64,000 nt of DNA from Mycobacterium sp. ENV421 (lineage in GTDB: Bacteria > Actinomycetota > Actinomycetes > Mycobacteriales > Mycobacteriaceae), in the NCBI RefSeq assembly GCF_002887815.1, contig NZ_PDHO01000004.1, positions 62,001 through 126,000 of the forward strand. Reading direction: 5' to 3'. The position numbers and the translations under genes were made by a program. This document shows positions 8,214-17,452 of this stretch, piece after piece. Numbering within the stretch: the first letter of the stretch is position 1; each line of letters opens with the position of its first letter. A model generated the notes under the pieces. It saw nothing but the letters and a program-made list of their open reading frames with translations. It was not told the DNA's origin and ran no database searches.

Positions 8214-10406
8214 GTGCCTGAGGAAACCAGCCCCCCAATCGGAGCGGCTCAGACCGAGCCCGCCGAAAGCGGCTGCCCGATGCGCATCAAGCCGCCCGTC
8301 GAGGGTGGCAGCAACCGCGATTGGTGGCCCAACGCGGTGAATCTCAAGATCCTGCAGAAGAATCCGCCCGCCATCGACCCGACGGACGAAGGCTACGACT
8401 ACCGCGAGGCCGTCAAGACTCTCGACTTTGAGGCCTTCGAGCGCGATTTCGATGCCCTGCTGACCGATTCGCAGGCCTGGTGGCCCGCCGACTTCGGGCA
8501 CTACGGTCCGCTCTTCGTCCGGATGGCCTGGCACGCCGCCGGCACCTACCGCGTCGCGGACGGCCGCGGTGGCGGCGGGCGTGGGATGCAGCGATACGCG
8601 CCGCTGAACAGCTGGCCCGATAACGTCAGCCTGGACAAGGCCCGCCGCTTGCTGTGGCCGCTCAAGAAGAAGTACGGCAGCAAGATCTCGTGGTCCGACC
8701 TGATCGTCTACGCCGGCAACCGGGCACAGGAGCACATGGGCTTTGCGACCGCGGGCTTTGCCTTCGGCCGCCCCGACTTCTGGGAGCCCGAGGAGGACAT
8801 CTACTGGGGCGCCGAGGCTGAATGGCTGGGCTCGCAGGACCGCTATGCCGGCAGTGACCGGACCAAGCTGGAGAACCCGCTGGCCGCCAGCCACATGGGT
8901 CTGATCTACGTCAACCCCGAAGGCCCCGAAGGCAATCCGGATCCGGTTGCGGCGGCCATCGATATCCGCGAGACGTTCGGCCGGATGGCGATGAACGATA
9001 TCGAGACCGCGGCCCTGATCGTCGGTGGCCACACCTTCGGCAAGACCCACGGCGCCACCGATATCGAGAACGGGGTGGAGCCCGAAGCCGCCCCGCTCGA
9101 GCAGCTGGGCCTGGGCTGGAGCAACCCCGGCGTCGGCAATGAGGCCGTCAGCAGCGGCCTGGAGGTGACCTGGACCCACACCCCGACCAAGTGGGACAAC
9201 TCGTTCCTGGAGATCCTCTACGGCAACGAGTGGGAGCTCACCAAGAGCCCCCAGGGTGCCAATCAGTGGAAGCCCAAGGATGGCGGGTGGGCCAACTCGG
9301 TGCCGATGGCTCAGGGCAGCGGCAAGACCCACCCGTCGATGCTGACCACCGATCTGTCGATGCGGATGGACCCGATCTACGGCGAGATCACCCGCCGCTG
9401 GCTGGATCATCCCGAGGAACTCGCCGAGGAGTACGCCAAGGCGTGGTTCAAGCTGCTGCATCGCGACATGGGTCCGGTGGTTCGTTACCTCGGACCGCTT
9501 GTGCCCAAGCAGACCTGGCTGTGGCAGGACATCGTTCCAGCCGGCAAGAGCCTGTCGGCCGATCAGGTCGCCACGCTCAAGGCGGCGATCGCGGACTCGG
9601 GTCTGACTGTGCCGCAGCTGGTTTCGACGGCATGGAAGGCCGCGTCGTCCTACCGCAGCAGCGATATGCGAGGCGGCGCCAACGGTGGCCGGATCCGGCT
9701 GCAGCCACAGCTCGGCTGGGAGGCTAACGAGCCCGACGAACTGGCTCAGGTGATCAGCAAGCTGGAGCAGATCCAGGCCTCGGCGGGTGTCGACGTGTCC
9801 TTCGCCGACCTGGTGGTGCTGGCCGGCAACGTTGGTGTCGAAAAGGCCGCCAAGGCGGCCGGTTTCGACATCGAGGTGCCGTTCACCTCGGGTCGCGGTG
9901 ACGCCACCCAGGAGCAGACCGACGTCGAGTCGTTCTCCTACCTGGAGCCGAAGGCCGATGGGTTCCGCAACTACGCGGGCAAGGGGCTGTCCCTGCCTGC
10001 CGAGTACCACATCATCGACAAGGCCAACCTGCTGAATGTGTCGGCGCCGGAGATGACGGTGCTGGTCGGCGGCCTGCGGGTGCTGGGCGCAAACTTCGGT
10101 GGCACCAAGCTGGGTGTGCTGACAGACAAGCCGGGCGCTTTGACGACCGATTTCTTCGTCAACCTGCTCGACATGGGCACCAAGTGGGCGCCGTCGTCGG
10201 CCGACGACGGAACCTATGTCGGCACGGACCGCGCCAGCGGTGCCGACAAGTACACCGCCAGCCGCGTGGACCTGCTCTTCGGGTCGAACTCGCAGCTGCG
10301 GGCACTGGCCGAGGTGTACGCCGAGGATGACGCCAAGGAGAAGTTCGTGAAGGACTTCGTCGCGGCCTGGGTCAAGGTGATGGACGCCGACCGGTTCGAC
10401 GTCTGA
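8214..10406 (+). CDS. katG: Catalase-peroxidase KatG
   Basis: 730 residues, usual length for class I bifunctional catalase-peroxidases. Distal residues R103, W106 and H107 lie in [12 protein letters not shown]. The Trp-Tyr-Met adduct residues are W106, Y232 ([10 protein letters not shown]) and M258 (FGRMAMND), and the proximal haem ligand is H273 ([11 protein letters not shown]). The serine of SSGLEVTW corresponds to the position linked to isoniazid resistance in M. tuberculosis and is present. It detoxifies H2O2 and activates isoniazid. GTG start with GAAAGGA at 8201-8207. It follows furA and is closed by a strong hairpin at 10420-10452. Confidence 0.97.
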   Translation: MPEETSPPIGAAQTEPAESGCPMRIKPPVEGGSNRDWWPNAVNLKILQKNPPAIDPTDEGYDYREAVKTLDFEAFERDFDALLTDSQAWWPADFGHYGPLFVRMAWHAAGTYRVADGRGGGGRGMQRYAPLNSWPDNVSLDKARRLLWPLKKKYGSKISWSDLIVYAGNRAQEHMGFATAGFAFGRPDFWEPEEDIYWGAEAEWLGSQDRYAGSDRTKLENPLAASHMGLIYVNPEGPEGNPDPVAAAIDIRETFGRMAMNDIETAALIVGGHTFGKTHGATDIENGVEPEAAPLEQLGLGWSNPGVGNEAVSSGLEVTWTHTPTKWDNSFLEILYGNEWELTKSPQGANQWKPKDGGWANSVPMAQGSGKTHPSMLTTDLSMRMDPIYGEITRRWLDHPEELAEEYAKAWFKLLHRDMGPVVRYLGPLVPKQTWLWQDIVPAGKSLSADQVATLKAAIADSGLTVPQLVSTAWKAASSYRSSDMRGGANGGRIRLQPQLGWEANEPDELAQVISKLEQIQASAGVDVSFADLVVLAGNVGVEKAAKAAGFDIEVPFTSGRGDATQEQTDVESFSYLEPKADGFRNYAGKGLSLPAEYHIIDKANLLNVSAPEMTVLVGGLRVLGANFGGTKLGVLTDKPGALTTDFFVNLLDMGTKWAPSSADDGTYVGTDRASGADKYTASRVDLLFGSNSQLRALAEVYAEDDAKEKFVKDFVAAWVKVMDADRFDV

Positions 10407-10419
10407 CCTGAGTAGTAAG

Positions 10420-10452
10420 CGAAACCCCGCGGGCTTTGCCCGCGGGGTTTCG
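10420..10452 (+). terminator. katG terminator hairpin
   Basis: A perfect 15-bp inverted repeat: CGAAACCCCGCGGGC (10420-10434), loop TTT, then its complement at 10438-10452. It starts 13 bp after the katG stop. No U-tract follows, which is common for mycobacterial terminators. Being symmetric, it could also stop transcription coming from the right. Confidence 0.88.
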
Positions 10453-10760
10453 TCCCGCTCGCGGTTGGCGTCGAGTGACGATTCGTATGCGACAGGCTTG
10501 CTTGGCCGCCACTAAGAGGATTGCGCCCGAGAAGCTTCGGACAATCTCGACGCAGCGAACCGTCACCCCATCAACCCGGCGCCGCCCCCGAGGGCCACTG
10601 CGGTCAGTCGATGCGGGAAGGTCCGAATGGCTTGCAGGTTGGCAGGCTAAGCGACTACGTCGCGGGAGCGAGTTGGCGTAGACGCAGGCCGACGCGAAGC
10701 TACGCGCTTCGAACCTGGTGGCCCGAGCCCGAACACGTTGGGGTGGAATTGTGTTGCGGC
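10453..10760. other. Region with no recognisable gene, left flank of a gene-scar
   Basis: About 300 bp between the katG terminator and the truncated SPFH gene. Open frames exist on both strands but none resembles a known family, and no ribosome-binding site or transposase remnant was seen. It forms the left edge of the stretch of broken genes extending to about 12.2 kb. Confidence 0.5.
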
Positions 10761-11108
10761 TCAATCCTTGGTGTCGTTAGGGCCGCCGAGGCTCTTCAGA
10801 ATCTCGGGGTGCTTGAGGAATGGGGTGATCATGTCCACAGGAAGTGGGAAGACCACGGTCGAGTTGTGATCGGCGCCGAGCTCCAATAACGTTTGGAGGT
10901 ATCGCAATTGCAGCGATGCCGGGTTTCTCGACAGCGTTTCGGCGGCCTGTCGCAGCTCCTCGGCGGCCTGGAGTTCGCCGCGAGCGTTGATGACCTTCGC
11001 GCGACGCTCCCGCTCGGCCTCCGCCTCGCGCGCCATCGCGCGTTGCATCGATTCGGAAATCTCCACGTCCTTGATCTCCACCATCGACAACGGCCCCCAA
11101 CTGGCCCA
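10761..11108 (-). pseudogene. SPFH/stomatin-like protein, 3' fragment
   Basis: About the last 110 residues of a slipin/stomatin-type SPFH protein: the [20 protein letters not shown] signature, a charged coiled coil ([13 protein letters not shown]), and the conserved [23 protein letters not shown] end. The membrane anchor and first half of the SPFH domain are absent. The reading frame runs into sequence belonging to the metE fragment on the other strand at about 11.1 kb. The natural C-terminus and stop are intact. It is a truncated relic, probably not expressed. Confidence 0.82.
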
Positions 11109-11112
11109 GCAC

Positions 11113-11910
11113 ACCTACTGTGAGCTGGGGGTGCTGCCGTACCGGCCGGCGATTTTCGTGGCCACCTACTTCGGTGAGCTCGGCGCCGCCCTGCCCGCGC
11201 TGGCACGCACACCGATCGAGGCTATCGGAGTCGACCTGGTGCCAGGCCGCGATCAGCCGATGCCCGCGGTACGTGACCTCGCCGACAAGACGCTGGTAGC
11301 CGGCAGCGTCGATGGACGCAACATCTGGCGCACCGACCTGCAGGCTGCGCTCGCAACGCTGGGCACCGTGTCGGGTGCCGCACACACTGTGGCGGTCTCG
11401 ACGTTGCATGTGCCCTACTCGCTGGAAGCCGAAACCGACATCGACGCCCGGCTGCGGGGCTGGCTGTCGTTCGGCGCTGAAAAGGTTGCCGAAGTCGTCA
11501 CGTTGGCCAAAGCGCTGCGCGACGGGCGCGACGCGGCTGCCGGGGCGATCGAGGCATCCAACGATGCAGTCGCGTCGCGCACAACGGATCCTCGCCTCCA
11601 CAACGCACAGATCCGGGCACGTATCGAGGCCATCACCGCGTCTGGCGTTCGGCGTGGACCCGCCGAGCGGCGCCGAGCGGCCCAGGACGCCCGCTTGCGT
11701 CTGCCACCGCTGCCGACCACCACCATCGGCTCCTCCCCGCAGACGCCGACGATCCGCAAGGCGCGCGCCGCATTGCTTGCCGGACAGATCAACCGGGCCC
11801 AATACACCGCCCGGATGAAGGCTGAGGTGGCCGAGGTGATCGGGATGCAGGAGCAGCTCGGGCTGGATGTGCTTGTGCACGGTGAGCCGGAACGCAACGA
11901 CATGGTGCAA
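11113..11910 (+). pseudogene. metE (cobalamin-independent methionine synthase), internal fragment
   Basis: About 266 residues from the middle of MetE: from [14 protein letters not shown], through [13 protein letters not shown] (start of the C-terminal catalytic domain), to [16 protein letters not shown], where homology stops abruptly. Both the 5' part and the zinc-binding 3' part are missing. The conserved [13 protein letters not shown] is reduced to STLHVPYSL by an in-frame loss of four residues, and a Tyr in the IGSYPQT motif is Ser. There is no start codon or ribosome-binding site. It cannot make a functional methionine synthase. Confidence 0.85.
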
Positions 11911-11929
11911 GCCCGTGCGCGGTCGCCCG

Positions 11930-12170
11930 GCGCCCGGCGCCCGGCGCCCGAGAGTTTCACCCGGGTGCGCACGCTGACGCCTTGGTCGCACAGCGCGTCG
12001 AGATGGAATCGCACGGTCGTCACGTGCAATCCGATCTGCGAGGCGAGTTCGGAGGCATCGACCGCGCCGGTGCGCTCACGCACCATCCGAAGTGCACGTT
12101 CCCGTTGCCTGTTGCGCGGCAACCGTTCTCGACGCGGCCGCCCGGCGTGATCACCTGTCTGCTCGTTCAC
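11930..12170 (-). pseudogene. Winged-helix (ArsR/DeoR-like) regulator, 5' fragment
   Basis: A GTG at 12170 opens a frame encoding [38 protein letters not shown], a clear winged helix-turn-helix. After about 75 residues the frame enters antisense metE sequence and homology ends near a run of repeated CGCCCGG units (about 11925-11950). The sensor/effector domain is gone. It is the third truncated gene in the scar and is arranged tail-inward against metE. Confidence 0.65.
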
Positions 12171-12197
12171 CCAGCCGACTTCCTGCCGAGAGTTCAA

Positions 12198-12639
12198 ATG
12201 ATATAGCTGCTCAACCCGGCGACACCAAGCACGTCTGTGCTGACCGGTCTCGCGCGTATCAATTTGCAGCGCAACGGGGATGGCTGGAAGTTGGCTTCGG
12301 CAACGGCCAAGTTCGCCTTGGGTTCACGTCCTGATCCCACGCATATGGTGGGCGCCGTTACGGTGGGTGCGTCAGTTGAACCCGACACGACCGTGGCAGT
12401 GTTGCCTGGTGGATTTGCGGGGGCTCGGCAAATCGCAGCAGGGCGATCGACCACGCGCTCAACGCCTGGGCGAGGTACTGCTACCGCCGACAGGTTCGAC
12501 CTGGCCTGAGATCAGCGGTCAACGCGACCGCGCAGGCGTCGCCTGCGGGGTTCGTCCTCCTGCGTTGCGCCGAGTGTGCGTGTTGGTCCCGCGACGCGCC
12601 CTGCGGACAGTACCGAACCGCACGCTTGCGGGGAGAGAC
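12198..12639. other. Region with no recognisable gene, right flank of the gene-scar
   Basis: About 440 bp between the broken HTH gene and the Pro-rich secreted protein gene. Overlapping open frames are present (for example 12237-12509 on +), but none could be assigned to a family and none has a convincing ribosome-binding site. It may hold further decayed sequence. Confidence 0.4.
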
Positions 12640-12951
12640 CTAGCGACAGCCGCCGGCGCTGACCCAGCGGCCGTTGTAGCCCACGCAGCCGGTCACCGGC
12701 GGCGGTGGTGGCGGCGGTGGCGGCGGGTAGTCCTCCGGCAGCGGAGCGTAGTACGACGGCGGCGGCACGTAGGGCGCCATCACGTCGGACAGGTTGGCAC
12801 ATCCACTGACCGTGACCCGGCGGCCCGCGCTGGCGCAGACGTCGGCGTGGGCCTGACCGCCGGGCTGGATCGTCACGATCGCGGCGGCCACTCCGGTGAG
12901 CGCCAGGACGGCCGCCCCGGCAGCCCACCAGGTTCGCATCTGTCGCTTCAT
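12640..12951 (-). CDS. Small secreted proline-rich protein
   Basis: 103 residues starting MKRQMRTWW at the ATG at 12951. A signal peptide ends near AHA (residue ~37). The mature part has one Cys pair region (CASAGRRVTVSGC), a run of nine prolines and a Cys-containing end (GCVGYNGRWVSAGGC). It is probably exported by Sec, and the four cysteines may form disulfides. The Dsb/CcdA pair lies immediately upstream on the same strand, making it a plausible client, but this is only positional. Function unknown. Confidence 0.7.
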   Translation of the reverse strand: MKRQMRTWWAAGAAVLALTGVAAAIVTIQPGGQAHADVCASAGRRVTVSGCANLSDVMAPYVPPPSYYAPLPEDYPPPPPPPPPPVTGCVGYNGRWVSAGGCR

Positions 12952-13019
12952 CGCGTCCCCTTTGGTTGCATCGAACGTGCTGCGGAGTATATCCACGCGC
13001 GACGGACGGATTCGGGCGA

Positions 13020-13877
13020 TCAGCGCCGCTGGTGACGGCTGCGCCGAACCCTGACCACCGCGGCCGCCGCGATCAGCCCCGCCAGCACCACGACCCACGT
13101 CCAGGCGCTGGTGCGGTAGACCCAGCCGGCCACCGCACCCTGCAGCCGGCCGGCGGCGGCGATCACCGGGTCGGCCGGATCCCCCTGCGCGCTGAACAAC
13201 CGGATCTCGTAGAGGCCGTAATAGCTCACGTAGGCCCCCACCGCGATCAGCACGATGCCGCTGATCCGATTGATGTAGGGCAACAACCGGCGCAGCCGGT
13301 CCACCAAAGCCGTACTGGTCAGGGCGATTCCGACGGCGAGTACACCGACGACGAGAGCAAGGCCGGCGGCGTAGGCGGCATAGACGAGCACGCCGTCGAC
13401 AGCAGAACCGGCACGCAGCGTGGCTCCGGTGACCGCGAGGAACGGCCCGATGGTGCACGACAGCGACGCCACCGCGTAGCCCACGCCGTAGCCGAACATC
13501 GACCCCAGCCGCGCCGTCGGCGCCCCCCGCCAGTTCGGCCCGGTCGGCCCCCAGGTCAATTCCCGGCCCATGACCAGCCAGATGCCAAGGGCGACAAGGA
13601 CTATCCCGATACCGATCGTCGCATAGGGCAGATAGCGCTGGACCGCGGTGGCGACCGGGACGGTCAGCAACCCGAACAGGCCGAACACCGCGAGGAAGCC
13701 CAGCGCCATCGCCGCGGTGGCCGCCAGCGCACGGCCCACCGCGGCGGTGCGGCCGGGATCGGCGTCCTCCCCACGCACCACGAGTGTCAGGTAGGCCGGC
13801 AGCATCGCGAACCCACACGGGTTGAGCGCAGCCACCATCCCCGCGGCCAATGCCAGGCCGGTCAGATTCGCATCCAC
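13020..13877 (-). CDS. CcdA/DsbD-like transmembrane thiol-electron carrier
   Basis: 285 residues with about seven TM helices. It begins LALAAGMVAALNPCGFAMLPAYL (the conserved NPCG-P motif with the first redox Cys) and has a second Cys in ASLSCTIGPFLAV, as in CcdA/DsbD core domains. It carries electrons across the membrane to reduce an extracytoplasmic thioredoxin-like partner. The partner gene lies 12 bp upstream in the same operon. GTG start. The extra C-terminal segment after residue ~200 contains further TM helices. Confidence 0.88.
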   Translation of the reverse strand: MDANLTGLALAAGMVAALNPCGFAMLPAYLTLVVRGEDADPGRTAAVGRALAATAAMALGFLAVFGLFGLLTVPVATAVQRYLPYATIGIGIVLVALGIWLVMGRELTWGPTGPNWRGAPTARLGSMFGYGVGYAVASLSCTIGPFLAVTGATLRAGSAVDGVLVYAAYAAGLALVVGVLAVGIALTSTALVDRLRRLLPYINRISGIVLIAVGAYVSYYGLYEIRLFSAQGDPADPVIAAAGRLQGAVAGWVYRTSAWTWVVVLAGLIAAAAVVRVRRSRHQRR

Positions 13878-13889
13878 TTTTTCGAAAGC

Positions 13890-14378
13890 TCAGGACACCA
13901 GCGCCTGCACCCGGTCGCTGAGCTCCTGCTCCGACATCGCCGAGGTGGGGTTGTTGACGAACGTGGACGAGCCGTCGGGACGCAGGAACACATACGCGGG
14001 CTGCCATGGCACGTTGAACCGCGCCCAGATGGATCCGTCGGCGTCGTTGAGGTTGGTGAAGTTCAGGTTGTACTTCGACACGAAGGCCTGCATCTGCCCG
14101 GCATCGGAACGCGCGGCGACGCCGACGAAGGTCACCTTGGGATTGGCCGCGGCGACCTGGCTGACGTTGGGGGCTTCGGCGTTGCAGAACGGGCACCACG
14201 GCGTCCAGAACCAGAGGACCGCCGGCTTGCCCTGCAGGCTCGCGCCGTTGAACGGTGCGCCGCTCAGCGTCGTGCCGGTGAACGCCAGTTGGTCGTCGGC
14301 GCCGGCCGTCGGCGGCGCCGCGACCGCGATGCTCAGCGCCGAGAGCACCACGGCCAGCGCTCGAAGCATGACTTTCAT
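13890..14378 (-). CDS. Secreted thioredoxin-fold protein (DsbE/DsbF/MPT53-like)
   Basis: 162 residues. A signal peptide (about 1-27, cleaved near AGA-DD) is followed by a thioredoxin fold with the active site WCPFC (Cys62, Cys65) and the cis-Pro region NVPWQPAYVF. It acts outside the cytoplasm on disulfides. The ATG at 14378 is preceded by AGGAGGT at good spacing, so the longer upstream in-frame extension was not used. It is co-transcribed with the CcdA-like gene, which probably supplies or removes electrons. Confidence 0.88.
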   Translation of the reverse strand: MKVMLRALAVVLSALSIAVAAPPTAGADDQLAFTGTTLSGAPFNGASLQGKPAVLWFWTPWCPFCNAEAPNVSQVAAANPKVTFVGVAARSDAGQMQAFVSKYNLNFTNLNDADGSIWARFNVPWQPAYVFLRPDGSSTFVNNPTSAMSEQELSDRVQALVS

Positions 14379-14465
14379 GGCATGACCTCCTGGCCGTCGG
14401 GGCGCCTTCATTGTGTAGGCACGATGCCCGGGGGTGAACCGGTTCAACCCCGACGTCACACTTTG

Positions 14466-14497
14466 TTGACAAGTTACGTGACGTAACGGAACATAAT
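14466..14497 (+). promoter_or_regulatory. Promoter with perfect palindromic operator for the TetR operon
   Basis: TTGACA (14466-14471) is the -35 and CATAAT (14492-14497) a likely -10, ending 5 nt before the ATG at 14503 (leaderless). Between them lies a perfect 15-bp palindrome, GTTACGTGACGTAAC (14473-14487). An operator between the -35 and -10 is the classical arrangement for TetR autorepression. The TSS and binding are inferred. Confidence 0.78.
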
Positions 14498-14502
14498 TCT
14501 CG

Positions 14503-15126
14503 ATGACGGCTCCCGATCGCAATGAGGCGGCAGCGCCAGAGCCGGTTCGAGGCCGGCCGCGGGACCCGCGCACCGACTCCGCGATCATGGCGGCCACCCG
14601 CCGACTACTCACCGACGTCGGCTACGACCAGGTGACCATGGAGTCGATCGCCCGGGCCGCCGGTGTCAGCCGCCCGACCATATATCGCCGTTGGCCGTCC
14701 AAGGCCCATGTCGTCTTCGAAGCCGCGTTCGGAACCGACGGTGGCACAGCCGAACTGCCGCGGTCGGGCGACTTCGAAACCGATCTGCGGGAATTCGTTC
14801 GCGGCGCGGTGGCCTTCTGGCGCGAGCCGGTGGTCGAGGCCGCGACGTTGGGCATCCTCGCCGAACGGCGCCGAGACTCCGAATTGCACATCCGCACACA
14901 GCAATTGCTCGACGACAAGATTCGGGCCGAGCTCGCCGCATTGGTTCGGACCGCCGCCACCCAAGGGGTGGTGCGCGCCGACGTCGACACCGACACGTTG
15001 TTCAACGTGCTGGTCGGCACCACGTTCTACGGCGCCCTGGTCGACGGGCGGGCCGACACCGACCACCTCGTCGACACCCTGTGCTCTCTGATCATGCATG
15101 GCGCCCAAGCACGAGAAAAGGACTGA
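14503..15126 (+). CDS. TetR family transcriptional regulator
   Basis: 207 residues. The N-terminal TetR HTH is at about 23-70 (TDVGYDQVTMESIARAAGVSRPTIYRRWPSK) and a ligand-binding C-terminal domain of the TetR_C type follows. It heads a three-gene unit: the DUF1214 gene starts 2 bp after its stop and the sulfotransferase overlaps that gene. A perfect palindrome sits in its own promoter. It probably represses the whole unit and senses a lipid or aromatic ligand, but the ligand is unknown. Confidence 0.9.
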   Translation: MTAPDRNEAAAPEPVRGRPRDPRTDSAIMAATRRLLTDVGYDQVTMESIARAAGVSRPTIYRRWPSKAHVVFEAAFGTDGGTAELPRSGDFETDLREFVRGAVAFWREPVVEAATLGILAERRRDSELHIRTQQLLDDKIRAELAALVRTAATQGVVRADVDTDTLFNVLVGTTFYGALVDGRADTDHLVDTLCSLIMHGAQAREKD

Positions 15127-15128
15127 AC

Positions 15129-16208
15129 ATGGCAGACGATGAATTGTCGACCGGTTTCCACGAGTTGCTCGACGAACTCGGCGGGATCGAACGCAAGTTT
15201 CTGGCCAGCGACCCACCACTGCCGGAAGCCGACATCCTCGACGGGTATCGGCTCACGTTCAGCCTGCTGCGCGTCGCCGTCGACACCTATGTCTGGGGAG
15301 ACAAGGACAATCCGCGGTTCGTCGACGTGATCGGCCCCTATCAGCGGTGGGGCGGCGACAACTCGGACGCGTTCTATCAACTCGCGCCGATCGACCCCAC
15401 CCGCACCTACCGGGTGACCGGCAACCGGGGCGATTCGGTCTACCTGTCGATCACCGTCTACGGCGGGCCCGACGACGGCCACTACAGCAACCGCATCGTC
15501 GGAACGCTGAACGACCGCTCCCTGCAGTTCGACGCCGACGGCAACTTCGACTTCACCATCAGCCCCGACCCGCAAGCGGGTGCGTGGCTCGAGCTGGAGG
15601 ACGACGCCGTCGTCGCACTGACCCGCGATTACCTGGACAACCCCGAAACAGATCGCCGGGCGCAGTGGAAGATCGAGGCCATCGATCCCCCGGCCCGCAA
15701 GCACGACGATCGCGCCGACCTGGTCCGTCGGCTGCGCGCCGCACGAACCTGGCTCGCCGAGCAGTACTCATTCATCCCCACCAAGGTCGAGCCGGCCAAC
15801 GAGATCGCCGAGCCCTACCCGGTTCCGCAGCAGACCTACGGGTGGGCCGCCGGCGACGCGGCGTACGCGATGGGCGCCTACGAGCTGCAGCCCGGCCAGG
15901 CACTGATCATCGACGGCACGTCGCCGGAGTGCGTGTTCTGGAATCTGTGCCTGTGGAATCCGTTCCTGCACACCTACGACTACACCTACGAGCGGGTCAC
16001 GATCAACGGCGCGCACGTCACCTACGAACCCGACGGGTCCTGGCGAATCGTGGTGAGCGACACCGATCCCGGCCACCCCAACTGGGTGTCGACGGCGGGG
16101 CGCACCAAGGGCCTGATCTGGCTGCGCTGGTTCCTGCCCGAGGAAACCCCGAAACGGCCCACCTGCCGGGTCGTCGACGTCACTCAGGTCGCCGGGGGTC
16201 TGGCATGA
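15129..16208 (+). CDS. DUF1214 domain-containing protein
   Basis: 359 residues. The central and C-terminal part matches DUF1214 (DTYVWGD...YRVTGNRGDSVYLSITVYGG, and FWNLCLWNPFLHTYDYTYERV). It has no signal peptide. The biochemical role of DUF1214 is unknown; mycobacteria carry many copies, often beside sulfotransferase or lipid genes. The start ATG is 2 bp after the tetR stop, and its end overlaps the sulfotransferase start (ATGA), so expression is coupled to both. Confidence 0.85.
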   Translation: MADDELSTGFHELLDELGGIERKFLASDPPLPEADILDGYRLTFSLLRVAVDTYVWGDKDNPRFVDVIGPYQRWGGDNSDAFYQLAPIDPTRTYRVTGNRGDSVYLSITVYGGPDDGHYSNRIVGTLNDRSLQFDADGNFDFTISPDPQAGAWLELEDDAVVALTRDYLDNPETDRRAQWKIEAIDPPARKHDDRADLVRRLRAARTWLAEQYSFIPTKVEPANEIAEPYPVPQQTYGWAAGDAAYAMGAYELQPGQALIIDGTSPECVFWNLCLWNPFLHTYDYTYERVTINGAHVTYEPDGSWRIVVSDTDPGHPNWVSTAGRTKGLIWLRWFLPEETPKRPTCRVVDVTQVAGGLA

Positions 16209-17449
16209 CCGCCGACGTGCAGCGCCCCCAGCCGATCAGGTTGACCGACCTGGCGCAGCCGGTGTTCCCCGAGGCCGCCCAGCCGATCCGGGACGCGCTC
16301 GCCGGTTACGGATCCATCCTCGAGCTGACCTCAGAAGCGCTGCTCGACACGGCAACCCAACGCACCGGGCTGACCGGGTGGGGCGACGACAGCTTCCGGG
16401 AACGACTGGACGTCTTGACCGCGTCCCTGCGCGATGAGGCCGGGCTCTCCGACGTCGGGGTGGCCGTGGTCTTCGAGCAGCTGGTCGGCAACCTGGTCAA
16501 CCGGCTGCGGCTGGAAGCACTGGTCGCCGAGCACCCCGAGATCGAGGACATCGAGATCGCCCGGCCGATCATCATCTGCGGGCTGCCCCGCACCGGCACC
16601 ACCCACCTGCACAACCTGATCGCCGCCGACCCGAACATCCGATACCTGCCCTACTGGGAGAGCCTGGAACCCTTCCCCGCTCCCGGTGAAGAGGACCAGG
16701 CACGCCGCGACCGATGCACGGCGGGACTCGACCTGATCGAGACGACGATGCCGGAGTTCAAGCGGATGCACGACATGACCGTCGACCATGCGCACGAGGA
16801 GATCCAGCTGCTGGCCAACGACATCTCCGGCATGCTGTTCGAGACCACCTACTATCTGCCGTCGTTCGCCGCACACTACAAATCCCATGACCAGGGGCCG
16901 TCGTACGCCTACCTCAAACGTCAGCTGCAGGCCATGCAGTGGCTGCGTGGCGGCACCCGCTGGGTGCTGAAGTCGCCGCAACACCTCGAGCAGTTCCCCA
17001 CCCTGTACGCCACCTTTCCCGACGCGACTTTCGTTGTGACACATCGGAATCCGGTCGAGGTGACGCGGTCGATGGTCACCATGATCGCCTACGCCTCGCG
17101 GATGGCCTGCGCCCAGCCGGATCCGGTGATGATCGCGCGGTACTGGCTCGACCGGGCCGACGACCTGTTCAGCGGCTGCCTGCGCGACCGCGACGTGCTC
17201 CCGGCCGATCAGTCGATCGACGTGCGGTTCACCGACTTCATGGCCGACGAGGCCGGCACCCTGGCGGCGATCTACGCGGCGGCCGATCAGCCGTTCGACG
17301 ACGAGGTGCGAACCGCCATGGCCGAGTTCATCGCCGAGCATCCCCGCGGCCGCCACGGCGAGGTGATCTACGACCTCGCCGATGTGGGACTCGACGCCGG
17401 CGAGGTCGCCGAGCGGCTGGGCGCCTACCGGGACCGGTTCGTCGGCTGA
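16205..17449 (+). CDS. PAPS-dependent sulfotransferase family protein
   Basis: 414 residues. The PAPS 5'-phosphosulfate loop is GLPRTGTTHLHNL (about residues 122-134), and a 3'-phosphate region lies around VVTHRNPVEVTRSMV. This matches the large mycobacterial sulfotransferase (Sulfotransfer_3-like) family, which sulfates lipids or small alcohols. The ATG overlaps the DUF1214 stop. Substrate unknown; operon partners suggest a TetR-controlled lipid modification. Confidence 0.87.
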   Translation: MTADVQRPQPIRLTDLAQPVFPEAAQPIRDALAGYGSILELTSEALLDTATQRTGLTGWGDDSFRERLDVLTASLRDEAGLSDVGVAVVFEQLVGNLVNRLRLEALVAEHPEIEDIEIARPIIICGLPRTGTTHLHNLIAADPNIRYLPYWESLEPFPAPGEEDQARRDRCTAGLDLIETTMPEFKRMHDMTVDHAHEEIQLLANDISGMLFETTYYLPSFAAHYKSHDQGPSYAYLKRQLQAMQWLRGGTRWVLKSPQHLEQFPTLYATFPDATFVVTHRNPVEVTRSMVTMIAYASRMACAQPDPVMIARYWLDRADDLFSGCLRDRDVLPADQSIDVRFTDFMADEAGTLAAIYAAADQPFDDEVRTAMAEFIAEHPRGRHGEVIYDLADVGLDAGEVAERLGAYRDRFVG

Positions 17450-17452
17450 GGC

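Noticed and set aside
8190..10010. A 606-codon open frame antisense to katG
   Set aside because: katG is certain from its full set of haem-site motifs. Long antisense frames are a by-product of high-GC codon bias, and this one has no family resemblance or ribosome-binding site.
12640..14472. A single 610-codon frame spanning the Dsb, CcdA and Pro-rich genes
   Set aside because: Only its last 103 codons (from the ATG at 12951) look like a protein. The rest is an out-of-frame shadow of the Dsb and CcdA genes.
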